Positions 7,865 to 16,139 of a stretch of DNA of 64,000 nucleotides are shown here, piece by piece. Source of the DNA: Alistipes sp. (GTDB taxonomy: Bacteria; Bacteroidota; Bacteroidia; Bacteroidales; Rikenellaceae); NCBI GenBank assembly GCA_017416915.1, contig JAFQAN010000016.1, forward strand, positions 28,622 to 92,621, in the 5' to 3' direction. The position numbers and the translations under genes were made by a program. The notes beneath the pieces are model-generated. The model was not told the DNA's origin. It was given only the letters and a program-made list of their open reading frames with translations, and made no database searches. The number at the start of each line of letters is the position of its first letter. Within the stretch, counting starts at the first letter, position 1.

Positions 7865-9052
7865 ATGATTACTAACGTAACCGACAAAATAAAGTATATC
7901 GGTGTTGATGACCTGGATATAGACCTCTTTGAGAGTCAGTACGTTGTGCCTAATGGTGTGTCGTATAACTCATACCTTATCCTCGACGATAAGGTGGCGA
8001 TTATGGATACCGTAGATAGCCGTAAGAGCGATGAGTGGCTCGATAACCTCGACCGTGCGTTGGAGGGTCGCAAGCCCGACTACCTCGTTGTTCAGCACTT
8101 GGAGCCTGACCACGCAGGTACTATCGACCGTGTTATGGCTCGCTATCCCGCTATGCAGGTTGTGGCATCTGAGCGCGCCGTGAGGATGTTGCCGCAGTTC
8201 TTCTATGACGTCGATTTCGAAGGTCGCACAATCGCTGTAAAGGAGGGTGGTACGCTCTCGTTGGGTGGTCGTACGCTCCACTTCGTGATGGCGCCTATGG
8301 TCCACTGGCCCGAGGTTATGGTTACCTACGACGACAAGGATAAGGTCCTCTTCTCGGCTGACGGCTTCGGCAAGTTTGGTGCGCTGTCGCACGATGAGGA
8401 GTGGGCGTGTGAGGCTCGTCGCTACTACTTCAACATCTGCGGTAAGTATGGCGGTCCTGTGCAGACGCTCCTGAAAAAGGCTGCTGCGCTCGACATCGCT
8501 ATCATCTGCCCTCTGCACGGACCTATTCTAACGGAGAACTTGGACTACTACATCGGTCTATACGACACGTGGAGTCGCTACGACATCGAGAGTGAGGGTG
8601 TCTTCGTGGCGTATGCCTCAATCCACGGCAATACTGCGGAGGTGGCACGCCGCTTTGCCGATATTTTGCGCGCTAAGGGTGCTGTCAAGGTAACCGTCGC
8701 AGACCTCTCGCGTGATGATATGGCTGAGGCGGTGGAGGATGCCTTCCGCTATGGTAAGTTGGTTGTTGCAGCTGCGTCGTACGACTCGGATGTATTTCCT
8801 CCTATGCACGACTTCTTGTACCACCTCGCCATCAAGGGCTACTGCAAGCGCCGCATAGGTATCATCGAGAATGGCTCGTGGGCGCCGTCGGCAGGACGTG
8901 CTATGCGTAATATTATCGACCGCTTTAAGGATGTGTCGGTCATCGAGGATGTTGTAACGATTGTATCACGCCTCAAACCTTCGGATATACCCGCGTTGGA
9001 GCGCCTCGCAGACGAGATGTTGGCAGAGAAGTGCGATCGTTGCGTAGAGTAG
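7865..9052 (+). CDS. Flavodiiron protein (A-type flavoprotein, oxygen/NO reductase)
   Basis: The 395-residue protein joins a metallo-beta-lactamase-like diiron domain to a flavodoxin domain. Iron ligands are visible as H78, E80, D82 and H83 in HLEPDH, then a His in MVHWPE, an Asp in SADGFGKFG and a His in CPLHGPI. The FMN-binding loop of the flavodoxin part is ASIHGNTAEVA near residue 250. Flavodiiron proteins reduce oxygen to water or NO to nitrous oxide in the cytosol using rubredoxin or NADH-linked donors, which protects anaerobes. It stands alone, and its donor protein is not encoded next to it. Confidence 0.9.
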   Translation: MITNVTDKIKYIGVDDLDIDLFESQYVVPNGVSYNSYLILDDKVAIMDTVDSRKSDEWLDNLDRALEGRKPDYLVVQHLEPDHAGTIDRVMARYPAMQVVASERAVRMLPQFFYDVDFEGRTIAVKEGGTLSLGGRTLHFVMAPMVHWPEVMVTYDDKDKVLFSADGFGKFGALSHDEEWACEARRYYFNICGKYGGPVQTLLKKAAALDIAIICPLHGPILTENLDYYIGLYDTWSRYDIESEGVFVAYASIHGNTAEVARRFADILRAKGAVKVTVADLSRDDMAEAVEDAFRYGKLVVAAASYDSDVFPPMHDFLYHLAIKGYCKRRIGIIENGSWAPSAGRAMRNIIDRFKDVSVIEDVVTIVSRLKPSDIPALERLADEMLAEKCDRCVE

Positions 9053-9167
9053 CCTCGGAGCGGTGGCGGAGTACCTATGCCGCTTTCACGCCAAGTTGGT
9101 AACTACGCTCAATATCGCAACGACGATAGCTGCTGATATGGGAGATGCCGCCAGCGAACAAAACAAA

Positions 9168-9195
9168 AAAGAGAGGGGTTAATGCTCCTCTCTTT
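9168..9195 (-). terminator. Terminator of tRNA-Leu
   Basis: The perfect arms aaagagagg and cctctcttt flank an unpaired 10-base loop, and on the minus strand they are followed by a run of T. It lies just past the tRNA-Leu 3' end. Confidence 0.75.
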
Positions 9196-9198
9196 CTG

Positions 9199-9284
9199 TA
9201 CTCGGAACCGGGGTCGAACCGGTACGGGCATTACTGCCCACAGGATTTTAAGTCCGGCGTGTCTACCTATTCCACCATCCGAGC
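9199..9284 (-). tRNA. tRNA-Leu (anticodon TAA)
   Basis: Read on the minus strand, the 86-base sequence starts GCTCGGATGGTGGAA and ends with the T-arm GGTTCGACC and acceptor TCCGAGT plus discriminator A. The anticodon loop CTTAAAA gives anticodon TAA. A long variable arm (TGTGGGCAGTAATGCCCGT) marks it as a class II leucine tRNA. The first acceptor pair is a G-U. CCA is not encoded. A near-perfect promoter lies 24 bases upstream. Confidence 0.93.
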
Positions 9285-9307
9285 AACCGCGTGTCTTAAT
9301 GACGCCG

Positions 9308-9339
9308 CAAATTTACAATATTTATTTAATTCTGCAAAA
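9308..9339 (-). promoter_or_regulatory. Promoter of tRNA-Leu
   Basis: On the minus strand TTTTG (9339-9335) and TAAATTTG (9315-9308) are separated by exactly 19 bases, a consensus Bacteroidetes promoter. Confidence 0.75.
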
Positions 9340-9389
9340 TCTTTTGTAAGATTTGCTGTGCATCTTTTTCTCAGCGCCTCTTCGATGTG

Positions 9390-9872
9390 TTACTCTGTGG
9401 CGATGAGCAGTGCTACTGCCGTGGCAGATACGCCCTCTTCGCGCCCCTCGAAGCCGAGACGTTCTGTTGTGGTTGCCTTTACCGATATGCGCTCTGTGGC
9501 GATGCCCACCACCTCCGATAGGCGCTGACGCATAGTGTCGATATGGGGGCGTAGCTTAGGACGCTGCATAGCGATAGTGCAGTCAATGTTGCTTATCGTG
9601 AAGCCCTTTGCGCGTACAATATCAGTAACCTCCTTGAGGAGTTTTGTTGAGTCGATACCTCTGTATCGCTCGTCGGTATCGGGAAAGAGCTTGCCTATAT
9701 CGCCAAGTGCCAACGCGCCGAGTAGGGCGTCGCAGATGGCGTGTATGGCAACGTCGCCGTCGGAGTGAGCAACGCAACCCTTAGAGTGTTCAACCTCGAC
9801 GCCACACAACACCAAGCGTAGTCCGTCGGCGAGGGCGTGTACGTCGTAGCCGTGTCCTATTCTTATATCCAT
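9390..9872 (-). CDS. ispF: 2-C-methyl-D-erythritol 2,4-cyclodiphosphate synthase
   Basis: IspF cyclises the CDP-methylerythritol phosphate intermediate in the non-mevalonate isoprenoid pathway. The 160-residue length is typical. The family opening IRIGHGYDVHAL supplies the metal-binding Asp and His, and HSDGDVAIHA, GDIGKLFPDTD and the late substrate-binding segment are all present. It lies 13 bases downstream of the S26-like peptidase gene and probably shares its transcript. The other pathway genes are not in this window. Confidence 0.92.
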   Translation of the reverse strand: MDIRIGHGYDVHALADGLRLVLCGVEVEHSKGCVAHSDGDVAIHAICDALLGALALGDIGKLFPDTDERYRGIDSTKLLKEVTDIVRAKGFTISNIDCTIAMQRPKLRPHIDTMRQRLSEVVGIATERISVKATTTERLGFEGREEGVSATAVALLIATE

Positions 9873-9885
9873 AATCTTTTCGTTG

Positions 9886-10344
9886 TTATCTCTTTATACC
9901 TCGTTTGTAGTTTAGCCAGCGGCGCATCAGTGCTAAGGCGTAACGGCGTACGATGCGAGGTTGCCCAAGCCACATACGCTCCCTTATGCGCCACCAGCGC
10001 GATGTGCAGCTAACGCGTCTGCCGTTTTGGCGTATCACGCTATCTACCACGCCGATAATCTCGCTACGGCGACACTGCTCCCTCTGCTGGATGTTGCCGT
10101 CGCCCTGCAATGTAACCATATCATCTTTGATGCGAATGACGCGATGTACGATGATGCGTCTATCTGCCATACGAAACATTGCTGCGCGGTGCATAATATC
10201 CTCCGTATCGGTGGTGCGGTGTAGTACGATGCGGTCGCGGCCATAGCCCAAGAGTGGTAGCATACTATACCCCGTAACCACCATCTCGAAGCTCTCGCCA
10301 CGCTCTACAAGCTGTTCGATATTGTCTATTATAAGGTTATTCAT
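9886..10344 (-). CDS. Small S24/S26-type peptidase, Ser-His (SipW/ER-like) version
   Basis: This 152-residue protein has the signal-peptidase-like fold motifs GYSMLPLL (Ser27), IVHRVI (His67) and LQGDGN (residues 79-84). The lysine general base of type I bacterial signal peptidases is not evident, and His67 falls where ER-type and SipW-type enzymes have their catalytic histidine. No transmembrane segment is visible and the C-terminus is strongly basic, so it may be soluble or peripheral. It overlaps the HPr-kinase-like gene by 8 bases, after the exporter gene, which suggests that it processes something that complex exports. The substrate is unknown. Confidence 0.7.
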   Translation of the reverse strand: MNNLIIDNIEQLVERGESFEMVVTGYSMLPLLGYGRDRIVLHRTTDTEDIMHRAAMFRMADRRIIVHRVIRIKDDMVTLQGDGNIQQREQCRRSEIIGVVDSVIRQNGRRVSCTSRWWRIRERMWLGQPRIVRRYALALMRRWLNYKRGIKR

Positions 10345-11224
10345 TGCCTAAGATTGTTGAGTACGACAGCTCGGCAGCCTCCTTGTTAGGCAGGCACTCC
10401 AAGTGGTAGGTAGGCACACGTCTAAGTATCTCGCCGAGGGTGCTACATATAAGGTCTTGGAGGTAGTCGTCGTGTGCAAAGGCGGGCGGACACGAGGGCA
10501 ACAATGCTCCGATAGCGGCTATCGTAGGTAGCTTACGTATAGCGTTGTGTGGCGCTTGGCTAAGACGGCAGAAGCCCGCAATGGGGTACGACAGGTTGCG
10601 GTAGCAGGGTGTCTTGCCACTCCACGGCGAGCCATATACACGTGCCTCGCCATCTTTGAAGCGTATTATGGGCGAGTCGTCGTTGAGTAGGTGTGCATCC
10701 TCGATATTCTCTCGCCATAGACGCGTGTGCGTACTCTTGCCCGTGCCTGACTCGCCGAGAAAGAGGATGCAGCGTCCTCGCTTCTCGATTGTCGAGGAGT
10801 GTATGGCGATTGCCTGCTTCTCGCTGAGTACCACGCCAAACATCACCCACATAGCGAAGCGCATCTGCGAGATGTCGAGCGTGTCGTGGCATACGCTGTT
10901 GCCGACGATATGGTGCGTCGCGAGATCTATGTGGTAGAGCATCTCGCGCTCGTTGTCGCGGCGCTTTACGGCATAGAGGTAGCCCGTCGTGGTCTTCCAC
11001 AATTGGCACTCCGCCTGTGTCTCGGCGGCGTAGAAGTCCGATAGGTGGCGCTCGATAACAAATTCGTCGCGGCTAAGCTCCTCGTTTGCTGTAAAGGAGC
11101 AGTCTATTGTAGCCTCGCTGTCGTACTCTACCTCGAAGGGCTTAAAGCCACGTATCCCTGCTGCGGCAATGTCGATGTCGGAGCGGAGACGTATCTCTGC
11201 GATTATATAGTCGTAGTATCTCAT
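10337..11224 (-). CDS. HPr-kinase-like P-loop protein
   Basis: The 295-residue protein has a P-loop GESGTGKST near residue 155 followed by TRLWRENI, then LLNDDSPII and GSPWSGKTP, as in the HprK serine-kinase-like proteins found in peptide-modification loci. Its N-terminal half is specific to this group and lacks the DRTtGG domain of true HPr kinase. Homologues of this type (for example PadeK in the paeninodin lasso-peptide cluster) phosphorylate a peptide substrate; that is family knowledge. The ATG at 11224 directly follows the exporter stop codon, so coupling is likely. No phosphotransferase-system genes are nearby. Confidence 0.72.
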   Translation of the reverse strand: MRYYDYIIAEIRLRSDIDIAAAGIRGFKPFEVEYDSEATIDCSFTANEELSRDEFVIERHLSDFYAAETQAECQLWKTTTGYLYAVKRRDNEREMLYHIDLATHHIVGNSVCHDTLDISQMRFAMWVMFGVVLSEKQAIAIHSSTIEKRGRCILFLGESGTGKSTHTRLWRENIEDAHLLNDDSPIIRFKDGEARVYGSPWSGKTPCYRNLSYPIAGFCRLSQAPHNAIRKLPTIAAIGALLPSCPPAFAHDDYLQDLICSTLGEILRRVPTYHLECLPNKEAAELSYSTILGNE

Positions 11225-11225
11225 A

Positions 11226-12923
11226 TTATTCAAGTGTTATTACTCTGTTGCAATACTCCAAAGAGCTTTCGCGGTGTGCTATGATGACAATAGTTAGTGT
11301 CTTATCCTCCTCCGAAAGACGCTTTATGGCGGTGTTGATATTCTCCTCGGTGCGTCCATCAAGCGACGATGTCGCCTCGTCGAAGAATAGCACGTCGGCA
11401 CTCTTATATAGGGCGCGGGCGATGCCTATGCGCTGGCGCTGACCCCCCGAAAGACGGCTCCCCTGCTCGCCTATGCGCGAGTTAAGACCATCGGGCAGCG
11501 AGGCAACAAACTCTCGTAGGTCCGCAAGCTCGATTACACGCTGCACACGGTCGAGGTCTATGGTGTCGGCATCGCAGCCGAGGGCGATATTCTCAGCAAG
11601 GGTCATATCGGCGATAAAGACGTTTTGCGAGACGTAGCCGATGCTGTTTTGCCACTTGCGTATGTTCTTGTCGGTCAGCTTCTCGCCGTCGATGTATATG
11701 CCGCCTGCCGTAGGACGGTATAGACCCAAGATGAGGTTGAAGAGGGTAGTCTTGCCTACGCCCGATGTGCCGCGTATGCCCACGCACTCGCCCTTATGGA
11801 TGTTGAGCGATAGCGAGTTGAAGGTTGGCGTGGTGGCGTCGTCAAACTGGAAGCAGAGGTCGCGTAGCTCTATTGTATCGCTGAACGTGAAGCGCTCGTC
11901 GCACTGCTCCACCGCAGGATAGCTCTCATCTGTGCCGCTCTCGGCGAGGATATCCACCGAGTAGGCATTGTAGCGTATTGCGCTCCATCCCGACATTATG
12001 CTGCGTATGGATGGTATTAGACGCAGTGCCGCCACGGCAAAGATACCAAATAGCAGTCGCATATTCTCCATATTGCCGCTTATGCAGATGAACAGTAGCG
12101 TTGTCATACCTACGGCGAGTCCCACCTCGGTAAACATCTGTGGTAACATACCTATTGTCGCGTTCTTCTTGCGGAGGCTCACTGTCTCGTTCATTGCCTC
12201 TTCGAAACGCTTGAACATCTGCGGAAAAGCGCCACTTATCTCAACATCGGCATAACCTCGAAATGTCTCCGCTACGATGCGGCTCTTGGTGCGTTGTGCC
12301 TCGTTCTCGCGCTTACCTATGTCGCTGAGCTTACGGCGTACGACGACGTAGAATAGGGCGATAGCTGGGATGAATACTGCCAAGGCGAGAAGCGCTGCAA
12401 GGGGCGAGTACCACAAGAGCGACCCATATATGAGCAGCAGCAAAAGCACCTCCGAGGCTATCGACGCCACGGGTTTTAGTACCCCCGCTACAAACATTAG
12501 GCTGACCACATTGACATTGCGGGTGAGTATAGCGGAGTTGCTACGCTTGACGAAACCCAAGCCGCGATGGTGATAGTCGATGTAGAGACGCTCGGAGAGA
12601 TACTTATAGAGCGAATAGATGAAGTTGCGCTCCGAGCGGTAGAGTAGCAATACAAGGACGTTTTTGAGGATTATTATGCCCACCACGGCGAGACAAACGA
12701 CGACGACAAACTGCTCGTAGCTGTTGAACGATAGCGTGTTGTAGATGTCGCTAAGATAGCTGTTCGATGCTATATTCTCACTGTCGAGGATGAGAATAAG
12801 TATCGGAACAAGCATTGCCAAACCCACAAAGTTGAGTAGCGCACGCACAAAGATTGTCAGTGCGACCCATATCGCTCTGCGGCGGAATGTTGGCGGTATA
12901 ATCTTCCAAAACGAACTTTTCAT
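11226..12923 (-). CDS. ABC exporter with fused membrane and ATPase domains
   Basis: The 565-residue half-transporter has about six membrane segments in its first 310 residues and an ATPase domain after about residue 340, with Walker A GTSGVGKTT, signature LSGGQRQRIG and Walker B VLFFDEATSSLD. It is of the MsbA/lipid or peptide exporter type; no C39 peptidase domain precedes it. I choose the ATG at 12923 because the frame extended to 12944 would run through the promoter. It heads an apparent operon with the HPr-kinase-like and S26-type genes. Its substrate may be a modified peptide, or a lipid. Confidence 0.82.
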   Translation of the reverse strand: MKSSFWKIIPPTFRRRAIWVALTIFVRALLNFVGLAMLVPILILILDSENIASNSYLSDIYNTLSFNSYEQFVVVVCLAVVGIIILKNVLVLLLYRSERNFIYSLYKYLSERLYIDYHHRGLGFVKRSNSAILTRNVNVVSLMFVAGVLKPVASIASEVLLLLLIYGSLLWYSPLAALLALAVFIPAIALFYVVVRRKLSDIGKRENEAQRTKSRIVAETFRGYADVEISGAFPQMFKRFEEAMNETVSLRKKNATIGMLPQMFTEVGLAVGMTTLLFICISGNMENMRLLFGIFAVAALRLIPSIRSIMSGWSAIRYNAYSVDILAESGTDESYPAVEQCDERFTFSDTIELRDLCFQFDDATTPTFNSLSLNIHKGECVGIRGTSGVGKTTLFNLILGLYRPTAGGIYIDGEKLTDKNIRKWQNSIGYVSQNVFIADMTLAENIALGCDADTIDLDRVQRVIELADLREFVASLPDGLNSRIGEQGSRLSGGQRQRIGIARALYKSADVLFFDEATSSLDGRTEENINTAIKRLSEEDKTLTIVIIAHRESSLEYCNRVITLE

Positions 12924-12927
12924 AGCG

Positions 12928-12957
12928 CAAAGATACAAAATCAATCTTTAACAACAA
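12928..12957 (-). promoter_or_regulatory. Consensus promoter abutting the ABC exporter start
   Basis: On the minus strand TTG (12957-12955) and TATCTTTG (12935-12928) are exactly 19 bases apart. The box ends only four bases before the ATG at 12923, so the transcript would have little or no leader. Confidence 0.65.
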
Positions 12958-12962
12958 TAGAA

Positions 12963-15900
12963 TTACAGCTTTACAGTTAGAATCTCGCCCAACGACACAT
13001 ACCATACGTAGCCCTCTATGGTGTCGTAGCTCTCCATCCTTTGCATAAGCTCCATATATGCCTTTACCTGCTCGGTATGCTCCTTATCGATGACCTCCCC
13101 GAATTTGTAGTCCACGACAATCACACGCCTCTGGTCAATCATCACCCTGTCGGGGCGGCGTAACTCGCCGTTGTGGATAATCTCCGACTCGCGTTTTACG
13201 TCCGACCACTTGTTGCTAAACCACTCTGCTACACGGCTATCTGCCATTGCCTCCTCGATTTGGCGGCGGATGTTGTCTGCCTCCACACTATCCACGATGC
13301 ACCCCTTCTCCAAGCGCCTGATGGCGGCGTAGAGGTCTTCAAGGGTGGTGGCGCGCTCGAAGATGCTGTGTAGCTTGATGCCTTTGTAGCGTGCCGCTGT
13401 ACTCTTGTAAAGCTCCTCGTCGATGTAGCGTCTGCGTGGGTAGTATATCGCAGTCTCGGGCGTGAACGAGCTATATGTGTCGAGGATGACCTCCTTGACC
13501 CTCTCTTTGCTCCTCTTCTTTTGGTCGATGGTATGATGTTCGAGCTTTTTGCCGAAGCAGTACGTTGTCTTAGTCTCGTTCTCTGACGTGGTGGTGGTTA
13601 TCCCCTCGCCACATACTACCTTCGCGGCGTTGGCAACGAGTTGATATACATCGCTAATGCCCTCAGGGTTCTTGGGTGGTGGCGGTGTGAAGAGGTATAA
13701 CTCCTGTGAGGCACGTGTTACGGCGACATAGAGCATATTTATCATATCGACGTGGCTCATAACGTATTCGCGGTAGTAGTCGTGCTTAAATGCTGACTCC
13801 TTCATCGAGCTGCCAAAAGCCACGGGGAAGTCTCCAATCTCGGCAATCTCCTTTTCGCTATTGTCGGCTGTTGCCCAAACAATGCTGGGTGTTTTGCCCC
13901 GCGATATAGCCTTCCACTTGCAGTAGGGGACGATGACTAATGGTCGCTCCAAGCCCTTTGCCTTGTGTATGGTGGTAATCTCGATAGTGTTGTCGCTCAT
14001 CTCGACTGTGAGGTTGGCTTCGTGTCCGCGATCATCCCACCAGCTGAGGTAGTTGGGTATGTCGGCGATGCGCGACGACGAGAAGGCGATAACCTGCTCG
14101 TGCATAGCTTGTAGGTAGGCTATGCAGTCGGTACGCTCGTTCAGGTGGAAGCGTGTAACGATGCTCTCGAATGCCTCCACGGGCGATAGGTGCGATACCT
14201 GACGTAGGAAGCTCTGCTCGTCGTTGTCGAACGTGTGGTCGAAGCTATATCCAAGATAACGGTTATAGATGCCTCGCTCGATGTCGTTTGCGGGGTTGAT
14301 ACACAGTCTCAAAACCGAGATGATAAACTCCGTGATGTCGTTGCCCTCGATTGTCAGCGAGTCCAGAGTGAGGATGTTGAAGCCTACCTCGCCTTGCGAC
14401 GTGAACTTCTCGCGCTTGTAGCGGAAAAGCTCGTCGGCAATCTTGCGACCATCACGACCACTACGTGCCAAGATAAGGATGTCGCTGTAACGGTAGCCTC
14501 GGGCAATAGCGTCCTCGATAACCTCTATAAAGGGGGGCGTCGTGCTGTTGTGTACGCACACCTCGGCATAGCCCGTAAACTCGCTCTTCTTGCCTACTTT
14601 CTGTTTGTGCCCGTCGTATGCTAACCGAATAACGTCTTTAAGCTCGTCGTGAATTGCTTGGTTTATCTCGTTGTTTGATAGTGCCGTGTCTATTGTGCTG
14701 TTGAGAAACTCGTTCTCGCGCTCCACAACCTCTTTGATGAGCATATTGTTGAACTTAACCACACTTTCGAGGCTTCGGTAGTTGTGCGTTAGGCTCTCTA
14801 TCTGTGTGTCCTCCCTGCCCAGGTCGCGGTATGCAATATCTTTGAGCAGTCGCCAGTCGCCGCCTCGCCAACGGTATATCGACTGCTTGACGTCGCCCAC
14901 GATAAGTACCGATGTGTCCTCGTTCGATGCCATAGCATTTTTTAGCAGAGGCAACATATTGTTCCACTCACGCGTGGCGGTATCTTGGAACTCGTCAATC
15001 ATATAGTGTTCGTAGCGGTTACCCACCTTCTCGTAGATGAATGGAGCGTTGCTATCGTTCACGAAGCCCGATAGTAGGTGTTTTGTGTCGCCCAGGAGCT
15101 TGGTATTCTCGGCGTTACATATTGCCACCACCTCCTCGTGGAGGTCGGCAAGAAGGGCATAGCTGCGATAGTTGCTTTTAAGCATCTTCGCAGTGTTTAT
15201 GGTAGCTATGTTGCTGTCGTAGGTCTCGCACAGGCGCTGTGCATAGGGCTGCATCTGTTGTGCTGCACCCTTTACCGTAGCATCGGCAGAGGCAACATAC
15301 CACGCTGTGGCATCCTTGGCGGCTTTGCGCAAAGTGTCGCTTGGGGCTTTTAGCTCGCCGTCGGCATATCTAAGTAGTGCAAATACGAAACTGCGTGAGC
15401 CTCCCTTAAACGCACTTGGCTGCAAGTTGTACTGCTCGATAATCTTCGTACACTGCTCTGCGCACTCCTTTATTGTCTCTTTTGCGCTATCGCTACGCTG
15501 AACAATCTCGGTAACTTTGCTCAACAGCTTGCTCTTGTCTTGCTTCATCTCGTCGATGCTTCGACCCTTGAATAGCTCCTTGCCTAAGGCCTGCAAGTCG
15601 CCACGCATATCCCATCTTGTGCCTTCGTCGAGTCGCTCTTGGGCAAACTCCAATAGCCACTTTTTTAGCTCCTCGTTCTCGGCTATGCGTTCGATAAGGG
15701 CATCGGCACCTCGTCCCAGCAGTGTGTCGGGGTTTAGCTCGATGTTGTAGTCCATATCGATATCCAGCTCTTTGAGAAAGGCTCGTATTATGCGCTGGTA
15801 GAAGCGGTCGATGGTAAGTACGCTAAATCGAGAGTAGTCGTGTAGAATATTCTTGCGGGCAAGCATCGCTCGCTGACGTATGAGCTCTTCGCTGTAACCA

Positions 15901-16139
15901 AGCTCTGTTTGCAGCTGTTCGAGGTAGCTGCTCTTATCGCCTGATGCCAGAGCGTGAATATCTTTGAGTATTCGGCTCTTCATCTCCTCGGTAGCCTTGT
16001 TCGTAAAGGTTACGGCGAGTATTGCGCGATACAGCTCTGGGCGCGCAATAACATCCTTGATGTATTTGTATGCAAGCTGGTAGGTCTTACCCGAACCAGC
16101 ACTTGCACTGAGTATTATTGCTCGCTTTTGCGTCTGCAT
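12963..16139 (-). CDS. addA: AddA/RecB-like UvrD-family helicase-nuclease
   Basis: This 1058-residue protein has UvrD helicase motifs in order: Walker A ASAGSGKTY at the N-terminus, MIDEFQDT (motif II), GDVKQSIYRWRGG (motif III), NYRS, TIHKAKGLE (motif V) and VAVTRASQELY (motif VI). The C-terminus carries a RecB-type nuclease core, RPDRVM then VVDYKFGE. With the AddB-like partner upstream it should process double-strand breaks for recombination and degrade foreign DNA. Its start overlaps the addB end by 25 bases, which implies coupled translation. The assignment as AddA, not another UvrD nuclease, depends on that partner. Confidence 0.85.
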   Translation of the reverse strand: MQTQKRAIILSASAGSGKTYQLAYKYIKDVIARPELYRAILAVTFTNKATEEMKSRILKDIHALASGDKSSYLEQLQTELGYSEELIRQRAMLARKNILHDYSRFSVLTIDRFYQRIIRAFLKELDIDMDYNIELNPDTLLGRGADALIERIAENEELKKWLLEFAQERLDEGTRWDMRGDLQALGKELFKGRSIDEMKQDKSKLLSKVTEIVQRSDSAKETIKECAEQCTKIIEQYNLQPSAFKGGSRSFVFALLRYADGELKAPSDTLRKAAKDATAWYVASADATVKGAAQQMQPYAQRLCETYDSNIATINTAKMLKSNYRSYALLADLHEEVVAICNAENTKLLGDTKHLLSGFVNDSNAPFIYEKVGNRYEHYMIDEFQDTATREWNNMLPLLKNAMASNEDTSVLIVGDVKQSIYRWRGGDWRLLKDIAYRDLGREDTQIESLTHNYRSLESVVKFNNMLIKEVVERENEFLNSTIDTALSNNEINQAIHDELKDVIRLAYDGHKQKVGKKSEFTGYAEVCVHNSTTPPFIEVIEDAIARGYRYSDILILARSGRDGRKIADELFRYKREKFTSQGEVGFNILTLDSLTIEGNDITEFIISVLRLCINPANDIERGIYNRYLGYSFDHTFDNDEQSFLRQVSHLSPVEAFESIVTRFHLNERTDCIAYLQAMHEQVIAFSSSRIADIPNYLSWWDDRGHEANLTVEMSDNTIEITTIHKAKGLERPLVIVPYCKWKAISRGKTPSIVWATADNSEKEIAEIGDFPVAFGSSMKESAFKHDYYREYVMSHVDMINMLYVAVTRASQELYLFTPPPPKNPEGISDVYQLVANAAKVVCGEGITTTTSENETKTTYCFGKKLEHHTIDQKKRSKERVKEVILDTYSSFTPETAIYYPRRRYIDEELYKSTAARYKGIKLHSIFERATTLEDLYAAIRRLEKGCIVDSVEADNIRRQIEEAMADSRVAEWFSNKWSDVKRESEIIHNGELRRPDRVMIDQRRVIVVDYKFGEVIDKEHTEQVKAYMELMQRMESYDTIEGYVWYVSLGEILTVKL

